The notes: generated by a model from the letters alone, not told the origin. DNA of 64,000 nt from Burkholderiales bacterium (GCA_016716275.1 JADJWR010000002.1:682001-746000), one strand, 5' to 3'; positions 26,718-35,837 are shown, counted from the stretch's first letter. Numbers and translations are program-made.

Positions 26718-28076
26718 CTAGCTGCCCTTCGGCAGCCGTGCGGCGAGCCGCTTCTCCAGATAATGAATGCTGGTTCCGCCCTGCACGAACTTCTCGTCGA
26801 CCATCAGCTCGCGATGCAGCGGAATGTTGGTCTGGATGCCCTCGACGACCATCTCAGACAGCGCCACCGACATGCGGGCGAGCGCCTGCGCGCGGGTGTC
26901 GCCGTAGCAGATCAGCTTGCCGATCATCGAGTCGTAGTGCGGCGGCACGAAGTAACCGCTGTAGGCGTGCGAATCCACCCGCACCCCTGGCCCTCCCGGT
27001 GCATGCCAGGCGGTAATGCGCCCCGGGGACGGAGTGAAGCGGTAGGGGTCCTCGGCGTTGATCCGGCATTCGATCGCCGCACCGCGCAGGCTGATGTCGC
27101 GCTGCCGGAAGGCAAGCTTCTGACCGGCGGCGACGCGGATCTGCTGCTGGACGAGGTCGATCCCGGTGACCATCTCGGTGACCGGATGTTCGACCTGCAG
27201 CCGGGTGTTCATCTCGATGAAGTGGAACTCGCCGTTGTCGTAGAGGAACTCGAAGGTGCCGGCGCCTCGATAACCGATCCTGCGGCAGGCATCGGCGCAG
27301 CGGTCGCCGATCCGCTCGATCAGCTTGCGCGGGATGCCCGGTGCCGGCGCCTCTTCGACGATCTTCTGGTGCCGCCGCTGCATCGAGCAGTCGCGCTCGC
27401 CGAGCCAGACGGCGTTCCGGTACTGATCGGCTAACACCTGGATCTCGATGTGGCGCGGGTTCTCGAGGAACTTCTCCATGTAGACGGCCGGATTGCCGAA
27501 CGCCGCCTGCGCTTCCTGGCGGGTCAGGTTGACCGCGCCGAGCAGGGCGGCTTCGGTGTTGACGACGCGCATGCCGCGCCCGCCGCCGCCGCCGGCCGCC
27601 TTGATGATCACCGGGTAGCCGATCGAGCGTGCGACGCGCACGATCTCCCGCGCGTCCTCCGGCAGGGCGCCCGGCGAGCCCGGCACGGTCGGCACGCCGG
27701 CGTCGATCATCGCCTGCTTGGCCGAGACCTTGTCGCCCATCAGCCTGATCGACTCGGGACGCGGGCCGATGAACACGAAGCCGCTTTTCTCGACCCGCTC
27801 GGCGAAGTCGGCGTTCTCCGAGAGGAAGCCGTAGCCCGGGTGGATCGCCTCGGCATCGGTCACTTCGGCGGCACTGATGATGGCCGGAATATTGAGGTAG
27901 CTGTCCTTCGACGGGGCCGGTCCGATGCACACCGACTCGTCGGCCAGTTTCACGTACTTGGCATCAGTGTCCGCCTGCGAGTGCACCACCACCGTCGTGA
28001 TGCCCATTTCGCGGCAGGCGCGCTGGATGCGCAGCGCGATCTCGCCGCGATTGGCAATGAGGATCTTTCCGAACAT
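26718..28076 (-). CDS. accC: Biotin carboxylase subunit of acetyl-CoA carboxylase
   Basis: AccC carboxylates the biotin of AccB with ATP and bicarbonate, the first half-reaction of fatty-acid synthesis. The 452-residue protein has the usual length. It shows MFGKILIANRGEIALRI, the Gly-rich ATP-grasp loop AAGGGGGRGMRVV, the MQRRHQKIVEEAPAP motif, EMNTRLQVEHPVTE with active-site Glu/Arg, and the C-terminal domain. accB lies 122 bp upstream in the same orientation. Confidence 0.98.
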   Translation of the reverse strand: MFGKILIANRGEIALRIQRACREMGITTVVVHSQADTDAKYVKLADESVCIGPAPSKDSYLNIPAIISAAEVTDAEAIHPGYGFLSENADFAERVEKSGFVFIGPRPESIRLMGDKVSAKQAMIDAGVPTVPGSPGALPEDAREIVRVARSIGYPVIIKAAGGGGGRGMRVVNTEAALLGAVNLTRQEAQAAFGNPAVYMEKFLENPRHIEIQVLADQYRNAVWLGERDCSMQRRHQKIVEEAPAPGIPRKLIERIGDRCADACRRIGYRGAGTFEFLYDNGEFHFIEMNTRLQVEHPVTEMVTGIDLVQQQIRVAAGQKLAFRQRDISLRGAAIECRINAEDPYRFTPSPGRITAWHAPGGPGVRVDSHAYSGYFVPPHYDSMIGKLICYGDTRAQALARMSVALSEMVVEGIQTNIPLHRELMVDEKFVQGGTSIHYLEKRLAARLPKGS

Positions 28077-28198
28077 TTCTCGAGCGGTTGCTGCGTTGCG
28101 CCGTGGCGCTGCCCTGGCTCGGGGCTAGCCGGGCACCGGCAGCAGCCTGCCGAATCGGCTGCGGCCGCCGGCTGTCGGTCGCCTGAGGCGCGCTGCCT

Positions 28199-28684
28199 TC
28201 ACGCTTGCCTCGCCGCTGCGGCCTGCTGGGAAATCACAAAGAGCGGCTGGCCATACTCGACCGGCTGCCCGTTCTCGACCAGCACCTCCGTCACCTCGCC
28301 GGCAACCTCTGCCTCGATCTCGTTGAGCAGCTTCATCGCCTCGATGATGCACAGCGTGTCGCCCGCCTTGACCTGCTGGCCGACCTCGACAAAAGCCTTG
28401 GCACCCGGGCTTGGCGAGCGGTAAAAAGTGCCGACCATCGGTGACTTGACGACGCTGCCCTTCGGCGGCTCGGGCGCCGCCTCGGCCGCGGGCGGCGGCA
28501 CCGGCAGCGCCGATGCCGGCGTTCCTGCCACCACGGTCTGCACTGGCGGCGCAGCAGGTGCTGCGACAACGGTCGGCGCGTGCTTGACGATCCTGACCTT
28601 GTCCTCGCCCTCGGTCACCTCGATCTCGGCGATGCCGGACTCGGCAACGAGATCGATCAGCGTCTTCAACTTGCGCAAATCCAT
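28199..28684 (-). CDS. accB: Biotin carboxyl carrier protein of acetyl-CoA carboxylase
   Basis: AccB carries the biotin cofactor between the carboxylase and transferase. The 161-residue protein has the N-terminal MDLRKLKTLIDLVAESGIAE segment, an Ala/Pro-rich flexible linker (about 45-80) and the biotinyl domain with the IIEAMKLLNE motif (biotinylated Lys near residue 125). It is 33 bp downstream of aroQ and upstream of accC. Confidence 0.97.
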   Translation of the reverse strand: MDLRKLKTLIDLVAESGIAEIEVTEGEDKVRIVKHAPTVVAAPAAPPVQTVVAGTPASALPVPPPAAEAAPEPPKGSVVKSPMVGTFYRSPSPGAKAFVEVGQQVKAGDTLCIIEAMKLLNEIEAEVAGEVTEVLVENGQPVEYGQPLFVISQQAAAARQA

Positions 28685-28717
28685 GCGTCCTCCAGAACGG
28701 CAGCGGCGCCTGCCCGT

Positions 28718-29161
28718 TCAGCGCGGCCCGGGATCGAGCGCGTATTGCAGCGCGAAGCGATAGCCGGCCGTCCCGAGGCCGGCAACGACGCCGACGGCCA
28801 GGTCAGCCAGGTACGACCGGTGGCGAAAGCCCTCCCGGCGGTAAACATTGGAAAGGTGCACTTCGACAAAGGGAATTGCCACAGCAGCCAATGCGTCGCG
28901 CAGCGCAACGCTGGTGTGCGTCAGTGCGCCGGCGTTGATGATGATGAAATCGACACCTTCGCCTCGCGCCGCCTGGATCCGATCGACCATTGCCCCTTCA
29001 TGGTTGCTCTGAAAGAAAGCGATGCGGGCGTGGCCGGCCGCGGCCAGAGCTTCCAGTTCGCGCTCGACGTCGCCGAGCGTCGTCGAACCGTAAATCTGCG
29101 GCTCCCGGCTGCCGAGCAGATTCAGATTAGGTCCGTTCAGAACCAGTATGTGATTGGCCAT
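28718..29161 (-). CDS. aroQ: Type II 3-dehydroquinate dehydratase
   Basis: AroQ catalyses step three of the shikimate pathway. The 147-residue protein starts MANHILVLNGPNLNLLGSRE and contains the active-site segments NAGALTHTSVALRDAL and EVHLSNVYRREGFRHRSY, all type II signatures. An upstream in-frame extension to 29284 is rejected by homology. The 92-bp gap before it, after the thioredoxin gene, probably holds the promoter of the aroQ-accB-accC-prmA block. aroE, step four, is at 36790. Confidence 0.97.
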   Translation of the reverse strand: MANHILVLNGPNLNLLGSREPQIYGSTTLGDVERELEALAAAGHARIAFFQSNHEGAMVDRIQAARGEGVDFIIINAGALTHTSVALRDALAAVAIPFVEVHLSNVYRREGFRHRSYLADLAVGVVAGLGTAGYRFALQYALDPGPR

Positions 29162-29253
29162 TGTCAGGCAGTATTTGAACGCAAAACCGCGCCGATAACG
29201 AAAAAAGGCCAGCGATTGTCGTTGTTCGTGACGGACCTGTCCAGCTGATCCGC

Positions 29254-29790
29254 CTAACCGCGGGACAACTCGGTATCCAACCATCGGCGCAATTGCGCCG
29301 GTTTCACCTGGCCCAGGTGGCGCTCACGGATGCGTCCGTCAGCCCCGACCAACACAGTGTAGGGGAGCGCGCCGCCGGTGTTGCCGAGTGCCCGGTTCAG
29401 CTCGCTGCCGCCGGACCCGGCCACGAGCAACGGCAATGTGAGGCGGTGCTTGTCGCGAAACGCGGAGATCTTGGCGGCGTTGTCGATGCCGATGCCGATG
29501 ACTTCGACGCCCCGCCCGTGGTAGGCGTCGCGTACCTGCTGCAGGTCCGGCATCTCCTCGATGCAGGGGGGGCACCAGGTGGCCCAGAAATTGATTATCA
29601 GCGGCTTGCCGCGCCACTGCGACAGCGCCTGCGGCTGCCCGTCGGCATCGGGGAAGGTCGCGGCGAAAAAGGCTGCGGCCGCCTCGGCGTCGGCGCTTGC
29701 CGGGGCCGTTCGCCACCAGTTCAGGGCGGCCCCGAGTCCGGTCGCCAGCACGCCGGTGGCAAGTGTCCACAACCAGACACGTCGGTTCAT
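29254..29790 (-). CDS. TlpA/ResA-like membrane-anchored thiol-disulfide oxidoreductase
   Basis: The 178-residue protein has an N-terminal membrane anchor or signal (RRVWLWTLATGVLATGLGAAL) and a periplasmic thioredoxin fold. The redox motif is WCPPC at residues 72-76 (INFWATWCPPCIEEMP), with cis-Pro in GALPYTVLV. Proteins of this group reduce disulfides for cytochrome c maturation or other periplasmic clients; the client cannot be told here. Its start overlaps the end of the upstream unknown gene by four bases (ATGA). Confidence 0.9.
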   Translation of the reverse strand: MNRRVWLWTLATGVLATGLGAALNWWRTAPASADAEAAAAFFAATFPDADGQPQALSQWRGKPLIINFWATWCPPCIEEMPDLQQVRDAYHGRGVEVIGIGIDNAAKISAFRDKHRLTLPLLVAGSGGSELNRALGNTGGALPYTVLVGADGRIRERHLGQVKPAQLRRWLDTELSRG

Positions 29791-30449
29791 CCGTCGCCGG
29801 CCTCCGCGAGCAGCGCCCGCACGGCTGACAGGCTGGCGCGCCCCGCCTGTTCGATCGGCGACAGTGCGGGGTCCGAGGAGCGGAAGCGTGAAACCACCCG
29901 CACCGCATCGGTCGACAGGACGCTGAGAACTGCATCGAGCGGCGCGGCGCCGCCGGCCTGCAGCCGGCGGGGCACCCGCAGGCGGATGGACTCGAACGCG
30001 CCCGCGGGCTCGTTCAGCTCGTCGACGGTGAAGCGAACGCCGTCGTCGAGCAGGAAGATCTCGACGTCCTTGGCGCTGTCGGTGAACAGCTGCAGATGCA
30101 GCGTCGAGTGCTCGGTGGCGGTGCCGTTGAGCACGGCGCCGACGAGATACGGGTTGAACGGCGCGAGATACTCCATCAGGGCAAGGGCGGTCGCCCGCAT
30201 CTCGGCGAGCAGCGCTGCATGGCGGGGCCCACCGAAGGTGCGCAGGTAGCGCCGGAGCTCGGTCTCGACGAGCTCGTTCTCCGGCAGGCAGCCCCTGGCG
30301 GCGGCTATGTCTCCTAGCACCAGCTGCGCTGCCTTGCGCTTGGCGGTGGCGTAGTCGCAGCCGTCCTCGGCGATCAGCCGCGCCGCCGTCGCCGCCAGCT
30401 CCAGCGTCAGGTTATCGCGGGTGCCTGCCTGTGCGGATGAACGGTCCAT
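29787..30449 (-). CDS. Conserved protein of unknown function
   Basis: I do not assign a function. The 220-residue product has no signal peptide or membrane span. The N-terminal half is helical (LELAATAARLIAEDGCDYATAKRKAAQLVLG). A central part (PYLVGAVLNGTATEHSTLHLQLF followed by DVEIFLLDDGVRF, in overlapping pieces) resembles a minimal nucleotidyltransferase core with a G-S/T...D-x-E pattern. It is translationally coupled to the TlpA-like gene (ATGA) and diverges from mpl across 175 bp. It may be a nucleotidyltransferase-fold protein; this is inference from a short motif. Confidence 0.7.
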   Translation of the reverse strand: MDRSSAQAGTRDNLTLELAATAARLIAEDGCDYATAKRKAAQLVLGDIAAARGCLPENELVETELRRYLRTFGGPRHAALLAEMRATALALMEYLAPFNPYLVGAVLNGTATEHSTLHLQLFTDSAKDVEIFLLDDGVRFTVDELNEPAGAFESIRLRVPRRLQAGGAAPLDAVLSVLSTDAVRVVSRFRSSDPALSPIEQAGRASLSAVRALLAEAGDG

Positions 30450-30624
30450 CGGGCGAGTCTAGAACCTATCTCGGAATCGCCGCGGTTGCCGGCGGATTCC
30501 GAGCCGGGCTCCGGCACCCGTGCAGGCCAGACGGCGGCGCACCGCACCGCCGAACCGGGCGTCAACCGACCCTGATCGACGCGGACCTTAAACTCGCCGT
30601 CTTTCCGCCGTTCGGAAGACCCTC

Positions 30625-32016
30625 TTGCATCTTCACATCCTGGGCATCTGCGGCACCTTCATGGGCGGTGTCGCCCAGTTGGCGACCGCCGCCGGGCATC
30701 GCGTCACCGGCTGCGATGCGAACGTGTATCCGCCGATGAGCGAGCTGCTGCGATCTGCGGGCATCGAAGTGATCGAGGGTTACGGTGCCGATCAGCTCGC
30801 GCTGGCGCCCGACCTGTTCGTCGTGGGCAACGTGGTCAGCCGCGGCAACCCGCTGATGGAGGCGATCCTCGAATCGGGGGCCCGGTTCGCCTCGGGCCCG
30901 CAGTGGGTCGGCGAGACTCTGCTGCGCGGCCGTTGGGTGCTCGCCGTGGCGGGCACGCACGGCAAGACGACGGTCTCGTCGATGCTGGCCGCGATCCTCG
31001 AGCATGCCGGCCTGGCGCCGGGTTTCCTGATCGGCGGCGTACCGAGCGACTTCGGCGCGTCGGCGCGGCCGGGCAACTCCCGTTACTTCGTCATCGAGGC
31101 CGACGAGTACGACACGGCGTTCTTCGACAAGCGCAGCAAGTTCGTCCACTACTTTCCGCGCACCGCGGTGCTGAACAACCTCGAGTACGACCACGCGGAC
31201 ATCTTCGCCGACCTGGCGGCGATCGAGACCCAGTTCCATCACCTCGTACGCAGCGTGCCGGGCGGCGGCCGCCTGATCGTCAATGGCGCAGACGCCGCCC
31301 TGGCGCGGGTGCTTGCCCGCGGCTGCTGGTCGGAACTCGAGAGGTTCGACGTCGACGACGGCTGGCACGCAGGCAACGCCGAGGAAGGCGCCCGGCACGC
31401 GTTCGACGTGGCGCTCGGCGACGAGGCATTCGGCCGTCTGGTCCTGCCGCTTGCCGGGGCGCATAACCGCAGCAATGCGCTGGCCGCCATCGCCGCCGCC
31501 CGCCATGCCGGGGTCGCGCCGGCGATGGCGATCGAAGCACTGCAGCGCTTCGGCGGCGTCCGGCGCCGGCTCGAGGTGCGCGGTGTGGCAGGCGGGGTCA
31601 CCGTCTACGATGACTTCGCCCATCACCCGACGGCGATCGCGGCCACTGTTTCCGGCCTGCGCCGCCGGGTCGGCGGCGCACGCATCCTTGCCGTGCTGGA
31701 GCCGCGCTCGAACACGATGAAGCTTGGCACCATGAGCGCGCAGCTGCCGGCGAGCCTGCAGGACGCGGATCTGGTGTTCTGCTACGGGGCGCCAAGCGGC
31801 AGGGACGCCCTGGGATGGCAGCCGACGCAGGCGCTCGCGCCGATGGGCGCAAGGGCAAGCAGCTTCGACGATCTCGACGTGCTCGTCCGGTCGGTGAGTG
31901 CCGCCGCGCGCCCGGGCGATCACCTGCTGGTGATGAGCAACGGCGGCTTCGGCGGGGTGCACGAGAAGCTGCTGGCGGCGCTTGCCGCCGCGCTGCCGCA
32001 GGAGCGCGCCGCGTGA
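30625..32016 (+). CDS. mpl: UDP-N-acetylmuramate:L-alanyl-gamma-D-glutamyl-meso-diaminopimelate ligase
   Basis: Mpl reattaches recycled tripeptide to UDP-MurNAc, complementing AmpD. The 463-residue protein starts at TTG 30625, aligning exactly with the family N-terminus (MHLHILGICGTFMGG). The Mur-ligase ATP site AVAGTHGKTTVSSM lies near residue 108, with EADEYDTAFFDKRSKF and the C-terminal domain DDFAHHPTAI and LEPRSNTMK. The yqiA start overlaps its stop (GTGA). No clear promoter is seen in the 175-bp gap upstream. Confidence 0.96.
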   Translation: MHLHILGICGTFMGGVAQLATAAGHRVTGCDANVYPPMSELLRSAGIEVIEGYGADQLALAPDLFVVGNVVSRGNPLMEAILESGARFASGPQWVGETLLRGRWVLAVAGTHGKTTVSSMLAAILEHAGLAPGFLIGGVPSDFGASARPGNSRYFVIEADEYDTAFFDKRSKFVHYFPRTAVLNNLEYDHADIFADLAAIETQFHHLVRSVPGGGRLIVNGADAALARVLARGCWSELERFDVDDGWHAGNAEEGARHAFDVALGDEAFGRLVLPLAGAHNRSNALAAIAAARHAGVAPAMAIEALQRFGGVRRRLEVRGVAGGVTVYDDFAHHPTAIAATVSGLRRRVGGARILAVLEPRSNTMKLGTMSAQLPASLQDADLVFCYGAPSGRDALGWQPTQALAPMGARASSFDDLDVLVRSVSAAARPGDHLLVMSNGGFGGVHEKLLAALAAALPQERAA

Positions 32017-32582
32017 TTGTCTATCTGCACGGCTTCCGCTCGTCACCGCAGTCGACGAAGGCGCGGATGGTCGGCGAGGCAATGGCGGCGCGCGGGCTGT
32101 CGGACGAGTTTCTGTGCCCGCAGCTGCCGGCGTCGCCGCGGGCCGCGGCGCAGTTGATCGAGGCGACGGCCTGTCTCGAGGATCCGCAGCGGCTGTCATT
32201 GATAGGCTCGTCGCTCGGCGGCTATTACGCCACCTGGGCGGCCGAGCGGATCGGCTGCCGCGCCGCCCTGCTCAATCCGGCGATTTCGCCCTACGAGGGC
32301 CTGCGCGAGCACCTCGGCACGCAGCAGGTGTTCTTCTCGGAGCAGACGATCGACGTGAAGCCGGAGTACATGGACGAGCTGCGCGCGCTCGAGGCGCCCC
32401 GCATCACGCGACCGGAGCGCTACTTCCTGCTCGCTGCGACCGGCGACGAGGTGATCGACTGGCGAACCATGGCCGCCCGGTATGCCGGCTGCCGGCAGCG
32501 GATCATCGAAGGGTCCAGCCACGAGCTCGGCGACTTCGCGGCATACCTCGACGAGGTGCTGGCGTTCTGCGGCGTCGTCTAG
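32013..32582 (+). CDS. YqiA/UPF0227-family esterase (alpha/beta hydrolase)
   Basis: The 189-residue protein begins MIVYLHGFRSSPQSTKA at GTG 32013, overlapping the mpl stop by four bases. It has the nucleophile elbow GSSLGGYYAT (Ser near residue 65), a catalytic Asp in GDEVIDW and His in GSSHELGDF, a complete triad. E. coli YqiA is a short-chain acyl esterase of uncertain biological role. Context with mpl offers no further clue. Confidence 0.9.
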   Translation: MIVYLHGFRSSPQSTKARMVGEAMAARGLSDEFLCPQLPASPRAAAQLIEATACLEDPQRLSLIGSSLGGYYATWAAERIGCRAALLNPAISPYEGLREHLGTQQVFFSEQTIDVKPEYMDELRALEAPRITRPERYFLLAATGDEVIDWRTMAARYAGCRQRIIEGSSHELGDFAAYLDEVLAFCGVV

Positions 32583-32599
32583 AAGAAGGACCTCAAGCG

Positions 32600-32740
32600 A
32601 TGCGTCTCGAGGAAATGGTTGCGATCGTCACCGGTGCCGAGCAGGGCATCGGCCTGGCGACAGCGCGCAGGTTCGCAGCCGGCGAGGCCGGCTGCACTGG
32701 CGGCGCGGTGATCGAAGCGGCCGGCGGACCGACGGTTTGA
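32600..32740 (+). pseudogene. Short-chain dehydrogenase remnant: N- and C-terminal ends fused after internal deletion
   Basis: This 46-codon frame starts ATG with AAGGA upstream. It reads VAIVTGAEQGIGLATARRFA, the NAD(P)-binding TGxxxGIG start of an SDR enzyme, and then jumps to TGGAVIEAAGGPTV, which matches the extreme C-terminus of FabG-like SDRs (TGxVIxVxGG). The roughly 190 middle residues, including the Ser-Tyr-Lys catalytic site, are missing in frame. The junction GCCGGCGAGGCCGGC has a 6-bp direct repeat. Its TGA still overlaps the ATG of ybaK (TGATG). It is non-functional as an enzyme but may still provide translational coupling. Confidence 0.75.
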
Positions 32741-33228
32741 TGGCCGCACCGCCCAACGATCTGCCGGCTTCGGCGCAGCGGGTGCAGGCGGCGCTCGACG
32801 GCCTTGGCATCGACAGCCGCATCGTCGAACTGCCGGTGGCGGCCCGCACCTCGCAACAGGCGGCCGACGCGCTGGGTATCGAGGTCGGCCGGATCGCCAA
32901 GTCGCTGGTGTTCCGCGCCGGCCATTCCGCGCGCGCCGTGCTGGTCATCGCTGCCGGCGACCGGCGGGTCGACGAGGCGCGCGTCGCCGCGGCACTCGGT
33001 GAGCCGATCGGGCGCGCGACGCCGGAGTTCGTGCGCGAGCACACCGGTTTTGCGATCGGCGGGGTGGCGCCGCTCGGCCATCGGCAGCCGCTGGTCACCT
33101 TCGTCGACGCCTCGCTGCGCCGCTTCGAGACGGTATGGGCGGCGGGGGGCACGCCGCACTGCGTGTTTCCGATAGCCCCGGCGGCGCTGCTGTCGGCCAG
33201 CGGCGGCCACCAACTCGACATCGGCTGA
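32740..33228 (+). CDS. YbaK/ProX-type aminoacyl-tRNA deacylase
   Basis: This 162-residue protein belongs to the YbaK/EbsC/INS family that hydrolyses mischarged Cys- or Ala-tRNA-Pro in trans. It shows RTSQQAADALG, the invariant Lys in IAKSLVFRAG, and GGVAPLGH with the oxyanion-type Gly-x-x-Pro. ProS at 8873 has its own editing insertion, so this protein likely covers a different mischarged tRNA. The start overlaps the SDR-remnant stop and its own stop overlaps marC (TGATG). Confidence 0.9.
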   Translation: MAAPPNDLPASAQRVQAALDGLGIDSRIVELPVAARTSQQAADALGIEVGRIAKSLVFRAGHSARAVLVIAAGDRRVDEARVAAALGEPIGRATPEFVREHTGFAIGGVAPLGHRQPLVTFVDASLRRFETVWAAGGTPHCVFPIAPAALLSASGGHQLDIG

Positions 33229-33824
33229 TGGACGCCGGCTTTCTGTCCGCCGTGGTGCTGCTGCTGATCGTCTGCGATCCGTTCGGCAACATCCCGATCT
33301 TCGTCAGCGCGCTGCACGAGGTGCCGCGCGAACGCCGGCGGGCGATCATCCTGCGCGAGTGCCTGATCGCCTTCACGGTGCTGGTGGCCTTCGTGTTCGT
33401 CGGCGACCCTTTCCTGCGGCTGCTCGGCCTGTCGGAGCTGAGTCTGCAGATCGGCGGCGGCGTGGTGCTGATGCTGGTCGCCCTGCGCATGGTGTTCCCG
33501 ACGCCGGACGGCGTGTTCGGCCAGGCGCCGGGCGGCGAACCGTTCATCGTGCCGCTGGCGGTTCCGGCGCTGGCAGGTCCGTCGGCACTGGCGACCGTGC
33601 TGCTGCTGGTGTCGCGCGATCCAGCGCGCCTGTGGCTGTGGGTGGCCGCCATCGCGGTGGTGATGGCCATCAGCGCGATCGTGCTGGCGTTCTCGGAGCG
33701 GATCATGCGGCTGCTCGGCGAGCGGGCCACGCTCGCCTTCGAACGCCTGCTCGGCCTGGTGCTGGCGGCCATCGCGGTCGAACTGATCCTGCGCGGGATC
33801 AAGACCTTCATCGCCGGGCTCTAG
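33228..33824 (+). CDS. MarC-family integral membrane protein
   Basis: The 198-residue protein has six hydrophobic segments and the MarC/UPF0056 signatures LIVCDPFGNIPIF near the N-terminus and VPLAVPALAGPSALAT in the middle. MarC homologues were once linked to multiple antibiotic resistance, but no firm function is established. It is translationally coupled to ybaK (TGATG) and followed 12 bp later by rnb. Confidence 0.9.
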   Translation: MDAGFLSAVVLLLIVCDPFGNIPIFVSALHEVPRERRRAIILRECLIAFTVLVAFVFVGDPFLRLLGLSELSLQIGGGVVLMLVALRMVFPTPDGVFGQAPGGEPFIVPLAVPALAGPSALATVLLLVSRDPARLWLWVAAIAVVMAISAIVLAFSERIMRLLGERATLAFERLLGLVLAAIAVELILRGIKTFIAGL

Positions 33825-33836
33825 AGGATCGCTTCC

Positions 33837-35837
33837 GTGCACCTGCTCTTCGACGACGACGGCAGCTTCAAGGCGGGCACGGTGCTCGCCGCCACCGACT
33901 CGTCGTTCCAGGTTGAGGCGGCCAGCGGCAAGCGCACCAAGGTGCGCGCTTCGCACGTGCTGCTGCGCTTCGCGCTGCCGGCGCCGGCCGATCTGCTGCC
34001 GCAGGCGCAGCGTCAGGCCGACGAGATCGACGTCGACTTTCTCTGGGAATGCGCGCCGCAGGAGGAGTTCGGCTTCGAGCAACTGGCGCACGAGTACTTC
34101 GGCCATCCGCCGTCGGCAGTCGAGGCGGCGGCGATCCTGCTGCGTCTGCACTCGGCGCCCGTCTACTTCCACCGCAAGGGCCGCGGGCGCTACCGGCCGG
34201 CTCCGGCGGAGGTCCTCAAGCAGGCCCTGGCGGCGGTCGAACGACGGCGCGTGCAGGAAGAGCGCAAGCAGCAGTACGTCGAGATGCTCAAGGCGGGCGA
34301 ACTGCCGCCGTCGATCGCCGCGCTGGGCGTGGCGCTGCTGGTTCGGCCGGACCGCAACGGCATCGAGCACAAGGCCGTCGAGCAGGCGGCCAGCGAACTG
34401 CACTCGACCCCTTTGCGGCTGCTGCTGGCGCGCGGCGCGATCGCCTCGCCCTATCGCTGGCATCGCGACAGCTTCCTGGCCACCACCTTTCCGCACGGCA
34501 CCGCCTTCCCGGCCGGTCTTGCGCCGTCCGGCCGGACGGCAGACGAGCTGCCGCTGGCGCCGGTGGCGGCGTTCTCGATCGACGATTCGGCCACCACCGA
34601 GATCGACGACGCGTTCTCGGTGCAGTTCATGGACGACCGCGTGCGGGTCGGCATCCACATCGCGGCTCCCGCCACCGAAGTTGTCCGCGGCGATGCGCTC
34701 GATCAGGTGGCGCGCGGGCGGATGTCGACGATCTACGCGCCGGGCATGAAGGTCACCATGCTGCCGGAGAGCTGGATCGCGCAGTTCTCGCTGGCTGCCG
34801 GTCGCGTGCTGCCGGCGCTGTCGCTGTACGTCGACGTCGAGCGCGACACGCTGCGCCCGCTGGGCCGCGAGACGCGGCTGGAACGGATCCGGATCGAGTC
34901 GAATCTGCGCCACGACCTGCTCGACGCGCAGGTGACCGAGACGCACGTGGCGGCGGGCGTGCTCGACGTTGCGCACGGGCGGGAACTGCTCTTCCTGTGG
35001 CACTTTGCGCGCGCCCTGCTGGCCGAGCGGGAGATCGCGCGCGGCAAGCCCGAGCCGACCGGCAAGGTCGACTACACGTTCGTGCTCGACGGCGAGGACG
35101 AGCAGGCACGGGTGAGCATCCGCCCCCGGCGGCGGGGCGCGCCGCTGGACCTGATCGTCGCCGAGCTGATGATCCTGGCAAACAGCCACTGGGCGGGCTG
35201 GCTGGCGGAGCTGAAGCGCGCCGGCATCTATCGTTCGCAGAGCCTGCAGCGGGTCGGCGGGCGCTGGCTGCCGGCGAGGGTGCGCATGAGCACCGTGCCT
35301 GCGCCGCACGAGAGCATCGGCGTGCCGCACTACACCTGGTGCACCTCGCCGCTGCGGCGCTATGTCGATCTCGTCAACCAGCAGCAGCTGATCGCCGCCG
35401 TCCGCGGCGAGGCGCCTCCGTACCCGGCCAACGACGCGGACCTGTACGCGATCGTTTCGTCGTTCGAAGCCGCTTACGCGTTGTACGGCGAGTTCCAGGA
35501 GCGCCTCGAGCGCTACTGGTGCCTGCGCTGGCTGCGGCAGGAGGGCCTGACCCGGGTCGGCGCCACCGTCCTGAAGCCGGACCTGCTTCGCATAGACGAG
35601 CTGCCGCTGCTCACGCGGGTCGCCGGCCTGCCGATGCTAGAGCGAGGGCAGCGCATCGAGCTGGACCTGCTCGACATCGACGAGGTGGACCTCACTGTCG
35701 AACTGCGGCTGCACCGCGTGCTGCACGAGACGGCCGGGCGGCTCGAAGAGCTCGACGAGGAAGGCGCCGAGTCGATCGAAGGCAGCGCGGCGGCCGCAGA
35801 GCTGGCGGCGCCGGCCGATCTACCGCAAGAGGGCTAG
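33837..35837 (+). CDS. RNB-domain exoribonuclease (RNase II/R family, betaproteobacterial type)
   Basis: The 666-residue protein is a 3'-5' hydrolytic exoribonuclease. An N-terminal region typical of the betaproteobacterial branch starts at GTG 33837 (MHLLFDDDGSFKAGTVL). The RNB catalytic core begins AFSIDDSATTEIDDAFS with the four metal-binding Asp residues (about 242-255). HYTWCTSPLRRYVDL near residue 500 is the conserved RNB end. No clear S1 domain is visible. It starts 12 bp after marC. Confidence 0.9.
   Translation: MHLLFDDDGSFKAGTVLAATDSSFQVEAASGKRTKVRASHVLLRFALPAPADLLPQAQRQADEIDVDFLWECAPQEEFGFEQLAHEYFGHPPSAVEAAAILLRLHSAPVYFHRKGRGRYRPAPAEVLKQALAAVERRRVQEERKQQYVEMLKAGELPPSIAALGVALLVRPDRNGIEHKAVEQAASELHSTPLRLLLARGAIASPYRWHRDSFLATTFPHGTAFPAGLAPSGRTADELPLAPVAAFSIDDSATTEIDDAFSVQFMDDRVRVGIHIAAPATEVVRGDALDQVARGRMSTIYAPGMKVTMLPESWIAQFSLAAGRVLPALSLYVDVERDTLRPLGRETRLERIRIESNLRHDLLDAQVTETHVAAGVLDVAHGRELLFLWHFARALLAEREIARGKPEPTGKVDYTFVLDGEDEQARVSIRPRRRGAPLDLIVAELMILANSHWAGWLAELKRAGIYRSQSLQRVGGRWLPARVRMSTVPAPHESIGVPHYTWCTSPLRRYVDLVNQQQLIAAVRGEAPPYPANDADLYAIVSSFEAAYALYGEFQERLERYWCLRWLRQEGLTRVGATVLKPDLLRIDELPLLTRVAGLPMLERGQRIELDLLDIDEVDLTVELRLHRVLHETAGRLEELDEEGAESIEGSAAAAELAAPADLPQEG

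Noticed and set aside
32628..35330. A 900-codon minus-strand open frame
   Set aside because: It is antisense to ybaK, marC and rnb, which are all well supported; its sequence is low-complexity His/Arg/Gln shadow translation.
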